Part shown: positions 52,450-63,300 of the stretch, in pieces
How the letters are laid out: each line of letters starts with the position of its first letter
Numbering within the stretch: the first letter of the stretch is position 1
NCBI GenBank assembly: GCA_001247695.2
Contig: LGRX02013729.1
Span: 1 to 64,000 of the forward strand
From: Cymbomonas tetramitiformis
Lineage: Eukaryota > Chlorophyta > Pyramimonadophyceae > Pyramimonadales > Pyramimonadaceae
Reading direction: 5' to 3'
Length of the DNA stretch: 64,000 nt
The notes under the pieces: model-generated
The model's database searches: none
Seen by the model: only the letters and a program-made list of their open reading frames with translations
Told to the model about the DNA's origin: nothing
Position numbers and translations under genes: made by a program

Positions 52450-55028
52450 GCGTGCCATCCACATGCGGATACGCCATGTAGGGTTCTTCACGTGCAGTCG
52501 GGGCTACCCGAAGATCTGGAGGGGCTAGGCATGCACGTGGTGCCCCCTCCCATGTCCTGCGGGTCCAACGGGGACTGCGTATTGGTTGACCTGGAGAAGG
52601 CGTGCCTGCTTGTCTGGGCCGCATGCTGTATGGCCACCCTTCGTATGGTGCAGAACCAGTGCGAAAGACACGGGTGCACGATTGAGGATCTGGTGAACTT
52701 GGCGGATTGCTGGACGGCGGCTATGGAAGAATTGGAATCCCCATCACCGGCTGATTCAGCGATGATGACTAAACGGTGTGAAGCTGTCGCGCTCGGGAAC
52801 CGTGAGGAGAACGTCAGAAGCTCCTGGGAACGGGTACAGTCTTTTTGCAAGCTCCATCGCATCACCCTGCGTGAAGGGGTTGACCCCACGGCACTGGGCG
52901 ATGCGTTGCAGCTGCGCATACGTGTATGCCACCAGAAGATTGAAGACTGTAAGGCGGAGTGCGCGCGGATCTTGGAAACGATCGTGTGCGTGAAGGATTG
53001 TCCCCGCTGTTCATCGCTTTTCACAAAAGCTACAGACTGTGCGGTTGCGAATTTTCTGACGCCCTCTTCCCTGTTCAGCACGCGTGAGTGGGACCCGCGG
53101 GTCGAGCGGGACGAGCGGTGTCTCCGACCAGGGGCCAGGTATTCCGTGAAGGTGGACTGGGAGCGCGCGAAAGCGGAATATCCGGGGATCTGGGGAAGGT
53201 GCTTGAGCATCATCACGCCAGCATGCAGAAGGCGGTCCGGGTGTCAGGGGTTGGCCAGTTCTTGCTATCCCCAGCTGTCCTCCTGCGCAACCTGGGGAGC
53301 TGGGTGCAGATGTGGCACACTGACCTCTTGCTCCGGAGCGGCGAGGAGGCAGTTTTCCCTACCCAGTTTTCCTCCGGGATGTTCCTTGACGAGCAGAGCT
53401 ACACGGAACTCCTGCCTGATTCGGTAGATGGAAGGCATTGGCAGCGGTGCGAGGACGGCGCGTTCCACTTCACCCTCGATCACGCAGCGTCCGGCTTTCC
53501 GTCAGCCACGCCGTTAAGGCGCGTCCGTTTTGCTGGCCCGCCGGGCAGCGTCATTGTTTGGCCGGGGGACAGAACTGTGCATCGGGGGCTTTGCCCGGTT
53601 GGGGAGGTGCCTGGTGGGGGTCGCGGCCTGCGCACCGCGGCCCCGATGTCCGCAATTCTCTACGGCGCCATCAGCACGGAGGCTGGAGTCCCCGCCACGC
53701 ACGACGCAATCCGCGCCGAGCCGCTGGGGACGTTGTCCCAGTATGGGATGCCATGGCACATGCAATGCCTTGCTTGCGGCGACGCAATACGGTTTGGAGG
53801 GAGCTACGGGAGCCTGCCTGAAGTATGGAGCTGCGATCTGTGCGTGAAGGCGGATTTTGAGTGTGACCCGTTGCAGGGAACTAGCCTCCAGCAACCCGGT
53901 CTGGTGATGTGTGGCCCATGCTACGACTGGCGCAACCAGCATGCGGTTGGGCCGCCCCGAGTGGTGCACCCTTTGCACCTCTCCAGCCCATGTCCCAACT
54001 TCGAAAACATGGAAGGCTGGTCAAAGCTGCCACCCCCGGAGGCGCGGCTGCACGCCACTCTCAAGATGTCCGACCTCGTCCTAGCCTGGGAAGTGCTGGA
54101 AGCCTTCGTTGGGAAGGAAGCGTGGGATGCGAGGCCGGAGGCAGAGAAGGAAGAGCTTGCCCGCATCACGTGGAGAGATGGTCAGAGAGTAGTAGATCCT
54201 CCGCGTGTCCCTGCACGCGTGGGACCGCTGACATTCGATGGGTCCGCAGACACACAGCGGACGGACACCTGTCTTCTCTACCAGCGGATGGGTGTGCATT
54301 GCGCCGGACTGCGCAGTCTGGTCTTTGGAATCCTGAAGGCGTGCAGGGCCTCAAACCTAGCAACGGTTAAGGATCGTGCGATCCCCACCAGGAACGTGGG
54401 GCACTTATTCCATTCATCTGGTGGTGCGGTGAAGGTGAATAACAAGTTGGCAGCCGTACTTGCCGACCGAGGCAGGTTGCCCATGGAGTTTGCGCTGGGC
54501 GTGGCTGTGAAGCTCACGCACAACTTCAACGGCGAGTTCCCGAACTTCAGTGGGCGGGAAGATGCAAAAAAGGGGGGTCCCCAACGCAGTTTGCTGGTCC
54601 GCTGTGACTGCTCACAGCAGGATGGGGGTGACGAACCACGACCCGCGGTGTGGGATGGACGCTGGGAAGCGCGACCGACGGCCGCTTGCCAAAATGCTGA
54701 GGGGTCGCGATTGGCGCAGCCCGTGTGTACTCCCTGCATGGATCCCGATCGCACTGGCGCAGATGACGCAGCGACAGCTACCAGCCCCACTGGTACCGCA
54801 GAGGCGCAGCCGCGGGTGTGGCCCTCTCCCCAGACGCCAACGGCTACTGCGGACTCGGCCGCTGCGGACCCCATGGACACCCAGGCCGACCCCAACGCAG
54901 CGACACCTGCCAGCCCAGGTGTGTGCACCCTCGCTCAGTCTGCTGACGCTGTGCAGTTCAGACACCCTAGGTGTATTGCGCTTGAAATGAGGGGTACGTG
55001 GGTGGTGGGATCGCACTGGCGCAGATGA
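52450..55028 (+). CDS. 2OG-Fe(II) oxygenase-like protein with zinc clusters
   Basis: From ATG 52450 (MACHPHADTP) a helical N-terminal region has several Cys pairs (CVKDCPRCSSL). The frame changes near 53200 (indel or unrecognised intron). Then comes a candidate double-stranded beta-helix core: H and D in QMWHTDLLL (H 53316, D 53322), GSVIVWPGDRTVHRG with the second His at 53580, and a downstream Arg (GLRTAAPM). Next are three CxxC pairs (CLACG, CDLC, CGPC) and a long domain with no known relative (TWRDGQRVVDPPRVPARVGP; HLFHSSGGAVKVNN). The end is inside the first 262-bp repeat. In the family this fold oxidises nucleic-acid bases, proteins or small molecules; substrate unknown. May be a fusion or separate exons of one polyprotein. 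Confidence 0.6.
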
Positions 55029-55440
55029 CGCAGCGACAGCTACCAGCCCCACTGGTACAACAGAGGCGCAGCCGCGGGTGGGGCCCTCTCCCCAGACGCC
55101 AACGGCTACTGCGGACTCGGCCGCTGCGGAACCCATGGACACCCAGGCCGACCCCAACGCAGCGACACCTGCCAGCCCAGGTGGGTGCACCCTCGCTCAG
55201 TCTGCTGACGCTGTGCAGTTCAGACACCCTAGGTGTATTGCGCTTGAAATGAGGGGTGCGTGGGTGGTGGGATCGCTCTGGCGCAGATGACGCAGCGACA
55301 GCTACCAGCCCCACTGGTACCGCAGAGGCGCAGCCGCGGGTGGGGCCCTCTCACCAGACGCCAACGGCTACTGCGGACTCGGCCGCTGCGGAACCCATGG
55401 TCACCCAGGCCGACCGCAACGCGGTGACACCTACCAGCCC
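54730..55440. repeat. 262-bp tandem repeat, 3 units
   Basis: Units are in register at about 54751, 55013 and 55275 (GC(A/T)CTGGCGCAGATGACG). Each encodes an Ala/Thr/Pro-rich stretch (ATATSPTGTAEAQPR; TPTATADSAA). Because 262 is one more than a multiple of three, the open frame rotates with each unit. A segment GTACGTGGGTGG...GGCGCAG of 31 nt at each junction has GT and AG ends and would restore frame if spliced out. Confidence 0.9.
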
Positions 55441-55451
55441 AGGTGTGGTGA

Positions 55452-57756
55452 GAATGGCTGAGGCAAGGGCGGTTGCCCCGACTGGTGTTCAGCGAGGACG
55501 GTTCTACGACGCCGACAACCATCATCTGCTCACCAGGGACGACAGAGGACATATCATCGACAGCGCCTTGGACTGCAGCTTCGGATCCGTTACTGAGCCA
55601 GGCGCGTGTCAGCCAGCACACCGGAGGCAGCTGGTGAAGGTGCAGGCAGCTCCTACAGACCGTTTAGTGATTATGGCGGATGTGCAGGCGTACCTGCGGA
55701 CTGCGGGGCTACGAGCCGTAGACGTGGCAGGCGACGGCAACTGTTGGCTCCACTGCGTTGGCTGGCACCTGCCACAAGCGGAGGGTGCTAAGGTACTAGC
55801 GCAGGGTGGTAAAGTGCGTGTTCAAAACTGTCGGCAAGCCATACAAGCGTTCTACGAGATGCATCCGGAGTATTACACGACGGGCACGCTGACGACAAAG
55901 GCACGCCGTTCCGAGTATACGATGGTTACTTTGGCAAGTGGCATGATAAGTTCAGTGTGTTTCTGGTGCTGTGCTACTGTGACACCGTTGCGCGGAACGA
56001 TCTGGGAAGGTTCGCTCCGGTGGCTGCCAGACGCAACGATTACCTGAGCCTGTGGGAGGGCACCCCCGGACCAGCTGGTGGGATGTATTGCCTAGGCTAT
56101 GCCAAGCCTATCGCACAAAGCTATTTACCGGACGGGGAGACGGTTCATGCCTGGGACCCGTCGGTGCTATTAGCCCAGGAGGATCACGAGGAACTAGTCA
56201 AGCTAACCCAGGAGGGCGCTGATCCCATGCGGACCGGGCGCTACGGTAAGGGTCCCCTGGAGGCCCTGGAATATTTCACCGCCATGTCGGCATACGTGCT
56301 GCCTTTCATGCACTGTATGACCTTCGGTGTCGTGAAGAGTACTGTGAAGATGTTCCGCCACAAGGTGCCCAACTGCGATGACACGTGCTACTTCAACGCC
56401 GCGCAGCTACAGCAGCTACAGAAGAACGGCAAAGGGCTGTGTGCCCCGCACGACATGCACCGTGAGTACCAGGACGTGGTGCAATATGCAGGTAGGTGTG
56501 CTGGCAGGCATGATTGCAGGAAAGCTGTTCTTCCCATGCATGCGAGATCTACGTGAATTGTGTGCATAGGCCCGCCCGTTGTATGGGTTGACCATTGATT
56601 GAATGAACGGTGCATGCATGCTGATGTCGCCCGAACCGCTTGGTTTGTTTGCAGGGAACTACACTATGGAGGACTGGCTCAACTTCATTTTGATATTCAG
56701 CCCGCTGGTATTCATGGACGTCCTGTGGAGTCTCAACCGAGAGTTGGACAGGGCTTGGTGGAAGCTGAGGGAGGCTGTGATATATTTCATCCGGCAGGTG
56801 TGCGCCGGCACAATCGAAGACCGCGCAGAGGCTCGCGCACAAGCGGAGCTGCGTATGAGGGAGTTCGCAGTCATTATTGAGAACGAGTGCCCTATGAACA
56901 TGCTGACGCTGAATCTACGCCTAGCCGTGGTACACTTGTGCAAGCAAGAGGAGAAGGTAGGCGTTGTCAGCTCCAACATCGAGCTATGGGTGGAGCGCCT
57001 GTTGGGGGAGGCGAAGGGGGTGGTGCCGGAGCCGGTGGGGGGAAGGCCATCGATTCATGCATCGGTAACGCCTACTTGCTGAAAGACCGTGTAGATGACA
57101 TGGCCCACTTGTACCCCGGGATCCGGTTCCTTCCAGACTATGTCGCGCACTCGGTGAAAGAGGACGGCCCGGGTTTCCGCGATGACCCGGGGCTCGCGTG
57201 TCACTTCATGGATGTCGGTCATCACATCATCCGCGGTGGCGTGGCTGTATCCGCGCTAAGCGCCGATGCGGAAGGAAGGCTGCTGCCGGGCCTGGCGGCT
57301 TCCTTGCGTGCCATGCACGGTGAGCGATACGAGCTAGAACGGGACGCCTTGGACGTCCTATGTTTTCCACGAATGCGGCACGGCGACGAGGACTTCACGT
57401 CCACGATGTACACCAGGGCAGTAACCAGAATCTCCTACAACGTAGCCTTAGCATCCTCTGAAGCCGATGCATTTGAATACGGCCGCGTGGAAGCTTACTA
57501 TCTGATCTGGGACCCGGCCACACATTGCGCTGTGTGCCGTCTAGCCATGGTGACGGCATACCCGACTATCAAAAACGCGCGCATGAACAGCCGTGCCGTC
57601 TTTGTCTTGAACGAGGATGCCAAACATACCCTGCTGATGCCGGCGTCACGCCTTGAGACCAAGTGCATCTGCCACCGTCCTCCGGGATTTAAAATCCCTC
57701 TCCACGCCATCTACCTTTGGCCAGGAATGAAATCTGCACGATGCTCAAGACCTTAG
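55452..57756 (+). pseudogene. CACTA-1 tnp2-type transposase with N-terminal OTU-like domain
   Basis: The first frame (to about 55900) has an OTU-type protease start: DVAGDGNCWLHCVGWHLP, Cys near 55742. After a frame change comes tnp2 sequence: CDTVARNDLGRFAPVAARRN, GGMYCLGYAKPIAQ, AYVLPFMHCMTFGVVKSTV. A GT-AG intron (56492-56654) keeps frame. The next exon has FSPLVFMDVLWSLNRELDRA and CPMNMLTLNLRLAVVHLC, ELWVERLLGEAKG (the DUF4218-like region). After a one-base slip in a G run (about 57040) the C-terminal domain reads FEYGRVEAYYLIWD to the stop at 57756. The usual N-terminal tnp2 part with ADG..K is missing here, its place taken by the OTU-like segment. Two frame breaks suggest decay, or assembly errors in G runs. 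Confidence 0.7.
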
Positions 57757-57989
57757 CAACGGCAAGCTAGAAACCAGCAGCATGCGTCCTTCCTTCCTCT
57801 CTCCTTATTGCTTCTAGTGTGACGTTACTTGCAAAGCCCAGGACGGGGCCGGGACTTGCCAAGCCTCATACTTACCTGCCTAGCATATCTGGTAACAGTT
57901 ATGTAACATACCATGCCTGCTTGCCACGTGCACTAATCTTGCACACGTGTCCGTATCACAGTGCATCCTGCCTGCCACGTGTCCAACCG
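57757..57989. other. CACTA-1 3' non-coding
   Basis: No gene. Downstream of the transposase stop, with repeated TGCCTGC(C/T)(T/A)(G/C)CCACGTG words just before the terminal array. Confidence 0.4.
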
Positions 57990-58335
57990 TGGTCATACCG
58001 TGGTAAATTTACCGGTCATATGTGGTAATTTTACCATTGGGGGTCAATTTACCGGTCATATGTGGTAATTTTACCATTGGGGGTCAATTTACCGGTCATA
58101 GGGGGGTACCATGGTAAATTATATACAGCAATGGTAAACAATAATATATAATTACCGCTCTATAAGTAAATGTGGTAAAATCGTGTTAGAATTCTTCCAC
58201 GTTACCAATAGGAAATTACCCACGGGATTTATATCGCCACTATTAGTGTAATGGTGGTAAAACACCAATTTACCACAATTTACCACCGGTTTACCACATT
58301 TTACCACCATTTTACCACGTTTATTTCTCAGTGTG
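57990..58335. repeat. CACTA-1 right terminal array
   Basis: More than twenty TTTACC/TTACCA words, mirroring the left array. Includes a 42-bp tandem of ATTTACCGGTCATATGTGG (58008-58110, three copies). Terminal repeat ends ...TTTCTCAGTGTG at 58335. Confidence 0.88.
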
Positions 58336-59160
58336 TTACTTAAAGAAACCCGTGGACTCACAGTTCCAGTTGTTTGGAACCACGGTTCCAGCGGCAGTAC
58401 ACACCTTTTGCTTTTGCGGAGGGGGCTCCTCCACCTTGACTTTCTTCTCTTCTTCTTCGCCTTGTCCATCGTCTGGGATGGCCTCCTTTGTCCATCCATT
58501 GATAGATTTTACGGCATCATAGAGCGGCCCCGACTTCGGACGCCCAGCCTCTTGGAAGTTGAGGATCGCCTCGGTCTCAGCAGCGGTGATCAAGGACTCG
58601 GCTCTTCCAAATAATCGGAAGCCCCTTGCGGGGCCTTCGTAGCGCGCGAAGTACCCGTCCGGAAATTGTTTGGTGAACTTCTGTTTCCAGCGTCCTTCTG
58701 TGGCCTTGGTATTTTTCAAATACGCTAAGCGGCTGGTCAGGTACATGCTCACTTGGCGTTTCGGGACAGACGGCGTGACCGCGTGAATCTCCTCGATAAC
58801 ATCGCGGACTAAGGAGCTTTTTAATCGCGAGGAGGTGGCTCCCACCGGTATGTCGCCTTTCTCCATTCTCTTCTCGATAATGTCCCGGCCATGCGAACGC
58901 ATGTCGTTGATGTCGTCTTGCGTGGGGCCAGAAACCCCGCCAGCTGTCTGCATTATTACTGCGGCGGGGGGATTTGAAGACTGCGGATGAGAGGAGAGAC
59001 GTTGCTCCATCTCCGCGATTCTTGCCATTAGAGCGCGGGTGGTGGAGTCTTTCGTATCGGTCAAAGCAGATTGCCGCGGCGACTTGTCCAGCAGCTTTTT
59101 CTTTACAGTTTGTTTTGGCGGTGGGGTCTTCCTATCGCTTCTCCTTAGTAGTCGTGTCAT
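58336..59160 (-). CDS. Lysine-rich hypothetical protein, stop at CACTA-1 border
   Basis: ATG at 59160 (MTRLLRRSDRKTPPPKQTVK), 274 residues, basic N-terminus, a short coiled-coil-like stretch (STTRALMARIAEMEQRL), a central domain (SSLVRDVIEEIHAVTPSVPK; QFPDGYFARYEGPARGFRLF) and an acidic/basic C-terminus (EEEEKKVKVEEPPPQKQKV). No family recognised. The frame is open upstream into the tRNA-like locus (to 59496), but that part reads like translated tRNA. The stop codon at 58336-58338 directly touches the CACTA-1 end, so the gene may have been cut by that insertion. Possibly viral- or element-derived. Confidence 0.55.
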   Translation of the reverse strand: MTRLLRRSDRKTPPPKQTVKKKLLDKSPRQSALTDTKDSTTRALMARIAEMEQRLSSHPQSSNPPAAVIMQTAGGVSGPTQDDINDMRSHGRDIIEKRMEKGDIPVGATSSRLKSSLVRDVIEEIHAVTPSVPKRQVSMYLTSRLAYLKNTKATEGRWKQKFTKQFPDGYFARYEGPARGFRLFGRAESLITAAETEAILNFQEAGRPKSGPLYDAVKSINGWTKEAIPDDGQGEEEEKKVKVEEPPPQKQKVCTAAGTVVPNNWNCESTGFFK

Positions 59161-59436
59161 TTTTCTACGGTGTGGGTTTTCTGCGGTACGGCTTGAATAC
59201 GGTGGTGTGCTGCAAAGAGTTTGACTCTCTTTTAACGCACAACGGCCGCAACGGCCGCAAATCTGTTCCAAGGCAGGTCCGGCGGCTTGGTACATTGGTC
59301 CGAGCGACTGGATCGCGTTATCGCGCTCTTTTACGAAATTTTGAATTTCGAGCGGACCTGCGACTGCTGTCACCTCTGTCCTCCGTCGACGGGTATGACA
59401 TTGCAATCGCTGCCGTGTTTTCCATCTTGACTTATC
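59161..59436. other. Spacer between the minus gene and tRNA-like locus
   Basis: Nothing recognised beyond GCAACGGCCGCAA direct repeats at 59240-59260. Probable promoter region of the gene at 59160 (-). Confidence 0.35.
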
Positions 59437-59580
59437 GATAGTCCAGATGGTAAGCCGTCGCTCTTCAGAGCTCGCGGTCATGGGTTCGAATCCCATTAAA
59501 GGTTTACGGTGAACAGCTGGGATGTGCGCACATCCCTCCTGTTCACTGTATCACCTTTAGCCATTTTGAGTTTCGATTTC
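59437..59580 (+). ncRNA. Second tRNA-like locus with displaced acceptor strand
   Basis: A-box-like TAGTCCAGATGG, then a perfect T-arm ATGGG-TTCGAAT-CCCAT (59480-59496) with consensus B box. The following TAAAGGT (59497-59503) pairs perfectly with ACCTTTA at 59553-59559. Between them is a strong stem-loop (GTGAACAG/CTGTTCAC and GGGATGTG/CACATCCC). The architecture is the same as at 20871-21012, yet the stems have different sequences, so pairing is kept while bases change. The D-arm is weaker than in the first locus. Confidence 0.6.
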
Positions 59581-60370
59581 TGGAAAAATCGAACGGTCTT
59601 CGTTAATTTACCAGCCGATTACTTGTGCATGTGCACTATAGGAACCCTTGGATGTTTCATTTTGACTACCAGAAAAATCTGACGGTCTTCGTTAATTCCA
59701 CACCCTGGGATCGGGTCGATAGCAAAAAACGCTGACGTTCACGGGACTGTTCCTTTTTTGGAGCAAATCCTTCTACAGAATTCGTCGCAGCTTTAATTTT
59801 AGAAATTTCCCGTAAGATGTGCATAATTGACGGTAGAAAACAATTTTCCTGCATTTTTCACGTCGCTGCATATCAAAAACATCGGGGCCAAACATATGTC
59901 CACTTTTCAAAAAAACAGAAAATTTTCCGAAATTTTGTTTTTTGGGCTTTTCACACAAAAAACAGCCAAGTGTTAAACTTTGAAATAAGAGGCTTCACTT
60001 TGGAATTCCAGGGGCATGGAATTTCTCAAGTGGGAGCAAATGTCCCATTCCAATGGACTTCCAAGGGCTTGGATAAACCCCCAGAAGTGGACCTAGTCGA
60101 TTTTTACTAAAAAAGTTCCATGCCATTGGTTTGAGTGGGCCAACCCGTTGGAATATTGGTCCTTAGGTGATTTTTGCAATCCTCAAAACGTTCTAAATAA
60201 CTTTGTGCGATTCCAATGCTTCACTTTGGAATTCCAGAGGCATGGAATTTTTCAAGTGGGAGCAAATGTCCCATTCCAATGGACTTCCAAGCTGGATTAA
60301 TCCCCAGAAGTGGACCTAGTCGATTTTTAAGATGGCTTTTCCAAACCGATGGACACCGTAATCCCTGGCC
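59581..60370. repeat. Duplicated blocks left of CACTA-2
   Basis: A 26-bp word (AAAAATC.ACGGTCTTCGTTAA) occurs at 59584 and 59669. A ~115-bp block (CTTCACTTTGGAATTCCAG... AAGTGGACCTAGTCGATTTT) occurs at 59993 and 60223. The block contains TTCCAATGGACTTCCAAG-like half-palindromes, related to the motif of CACTA-2. No gene. Confidence 0.8.
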
Positions 60371-60372
60371 TG

Positions 60373-63300
60373 TCCGGGCGCCCGGATTGTGCCTAAAAAC
60401 GTAGAAACCCTGATGTAAAGGTGACAAACCGGACTTTTGCCGAATGTCGAAGGTATTTAATTCCGACCGCCCGGAACTGCGTTCCCACGCGCCGGACCAT
60501 GGGTCCGGGCGCCCGGAATGCATCTGAAAACCTTACAAGTCCGGTCAGACAACTCACACTTCTTACATGGATTCGCAGGAATAATGGCTAGGCAAAGGCG
60601 TGGACTAGCTCGAAACGAGAACGCGGAAGGCACTCCATGCCCATGCGATCAATGCAGACTCCGATTTTGCTACTCCAAAAAACAGATTAGGCGGCATTTG
60701 ATCCTACATCCGCCCGTCGCACGCCTCTCCAATGACCGAGATCATGAAGAAAACGACTCTCTTGACGGTGCCGAAAGTGTGAATGATGACGGTGAGACGG
60801 ATCCACCATCAGAGACGGACGAAGAGGAAGAACACGAGGATGACACATATCTTCATGACCATGCCGAACGGATGCTCCGGAAGATCCGTGAAAACTTCTT
60901 CAGCCCGATTGAGTATGCATCGTCCGACTCGGTGAGTTCTAAATCCCGTCCAACCCGTTGGAACCATTGTTTAACAATATCCAAGCCCCGTCCAAGCCTT
61001 TGGAACAACCTTGGATTCCCCCACGAAGAAGAGTCCAAGCATCGTCCAAGCCTTTGGAACACCTTTAGAGCCATCACTGTAAGCCAGATTCTTACATCGC
61101 ATCTTATTAGTTCAGGATTGCTGGGTTGATGGGAGTGGATGCCCGCCGTATTCTAGGAGGAGAAAAGTGATGCGCGCGAGCAACGTGAAAACGACCGAAC
61201 AAGGGACCCGGAATTCATCATGGTAAGTTCAATACGCACAGATTGAATGCCTTCCGAAAACTGCACTATATCACTATTCCAAGTCATTGGAAAGGTGCGT
61301 CCTTACGTGTGGAACCCCTCTGGACCAAAATCAATCAGATGCTGTGTGACTAAATTGCAAGAGGGAGAAAATGTGCATGACAAATCGACTACCCTTGCAA
61401 ACCGCTTCATACTGGATCTACTTGAGGCCCACTCCAACCATAACTCGACCCAGGCGTACTTTGACACAATCCTGGAAATTCTGCGACGTTGAGTATGCGG
61501 CTTGGAGGTCGACGATGAATCAATCTCGACCGATGACGAGGTAGCACTACCTCATACCTACCAAGCGTGCCTGCGGTTTTTCAAGGATTTCCTCATGAAG
61601 TACAACGAGATGGATGTGTGCCAGAACTGCAATTTTCTTTTCAAAGATCTGCTTCCCGAAGAGGCACCGACGTGTCCGAAATGCAACCACGGCCGGTTCA
61701 AGGAGCCATCAATGGTCGATGGCAAGTGGGAACCCGGAAGGGCCAAGTGCGTTTTCCGCTGGTGGCCGTGGACAAGGATACTGGAGGCCCTTTTCATGGA
61801 TCCGGTGCAGGCACAGATGGCACGTTCATGGGAGAAAGTTGACTTGGATGAGCCGATCGTCAGAAGCACTGGAATATTAGGTGAGCAAACACTGTCAATT
61901 AGACTGCATGGATTGCCTATTCCGGGCGCCCGGATTCATGCCTCCACCCGGATGGAACATGCGTCCGGCCGTTTGGATATGTCACAACACCCATTTTGGT
62001 TGTCTTGGTATAGTCCAAACGTGTGGACCAAACGTTCCGGCCGTTTGGAATTTTGCGGATGTAGATTAACAAAGATAATTGCGAGTAAATCTGCATGGAT
62101 GGCACGTTCCGGGCGCCCGGAATGGCGTTCCATCCGTGTGGAATACGAGTCTGGTCGTAATGGATATGTTACAACAACCTGTTTTGTTGTCTTAGCATAG
62201 TCCGAGCGTGTGGAATACCTAATCCGACCGGTTGGACTAAGACATGTTTGTGCGGGTGTAGATTCACGAAGCTGGCAGAGGACCATGCTCGAGGACCCGG
62301 AGTTCTTCAAGGACAAGCGCAACCTCTCTGTGGTGTTATGCGCGGACGGCATCGAGAAATTCAAAGATAAACTGGGATCTGTGACACCTATAACCTGCCA
62401 AGTGGTGAATTACCCTGCACATCTTCGAGGCAAAAGCGAGTTCATTGTGCTTTGGGGCATTATTGATGGCAAACCCAAAGATGCCCAACTCTTCTACCAC
62501 AAGTTCGTGGACGAGATTATTGACATCGAAAAGAACGGTTGCCGGGTGTGGGACGTTATCGAAAACAAGCCTTTCACCGTTCGAGTCAAGTTGTACAAGG
62601 TGCTCGAGGATTATGTCGGATTGACCGAAGCGGGAAAGTGTATGGAACAAACGCGAGGATGGGATGTTCCAAATGTTGGATTGTCGGGCCAACAAAGGCA
62701 GAGTCTTGCATGCAGAAGACGATTTACGCGCAGATGCTACAACAAAATCCAAGTAAGTCTGATCCCTGCTGCATTCTTCCTAGTATGTATTCGGACGGTT
62801 GGACAGATTTCAAAATATTTCTGACTGTACTTCCAGGCGTCAAGAGCCCCGGTTCCGGCCGGTTGGACCATTATAGGGAAAATATGGAGAGATCAAAGCT
62901 AGTAATTCCACACGCCCGGAACCCATGCACCCCACGGCCGGACCTGTGTACTCGTGGTTTTACACAATATTCTTTCAACTGTATCGTGTTTTTATGATGT
63001 TTGCAGGTGAAGAGCCAGCGATGAGAACGGACAAAGAAGTGAGGGAGTTGCAGCACCTGCACGACGGGATGATCGAAGCGGGTATGCATCCGGAAGTCAT
63101 TAAGGACAAAATGGCACGGAGTGGGATCAAAGGATCGAGTGCTTTTACCAAGATTGTGAAGTTTAATTTGCCACGCGACTTGCTCTTCGACGTCATGCAC
63201 ATCTTGTCCAACAACTCCTGCCGGATTATGTCAGCGATTCTCGGTGATGACTGGAATTCAAAGTGCCGAAACTTTGCGAGGACCTATCAGATGCACAGGC

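Larger units (their letters stand above)
45338..58335 (+). mobile_element. CACTA-1, 13.0-kb CACTA-like transposon with accessory genes
   Basis: Inverted ends: the left starts CACACTGAGAAGGAATCGTG, the right (reverse complement from 58335) CACACTGAGAAATAAACGTG. Both continue into GGTAAA-rich arrays in mirrored orientation. CACTG close to the end fits the CACTA superfamily. No clear 2-3 bp target duplication is found, so the end may be off by a few bases or a flank altered. It encodes a tnp2-type transposase (55470-57756) plus RING-CH-like, 2OG-oxygenase-like and unknown proteins, and contains 223-bp and 262-bp arrays. All recognised genes read rightward. Confidence 0.75.

Noticed and set aside
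45338..58335. Giant virus or Maverick/Polinton insertion
   Set aside because: Cargo such as RING-CH, OTU and 2OG-like proteins recalls large DNA viruses, but no DNA polymerase B, capsid, packaging ATPase or retroviral-type integrase frame is present, and the only replication-type gene is a CACTA tnp2.
58336..59496. Starting the minus-strand gene at 59496
   Set aside because: The first ~110 codons are the reverse complement of the tRNA-like locus and its flank (GFEPMTASSEER), a typical false extension; ATG 59160 is preferred.
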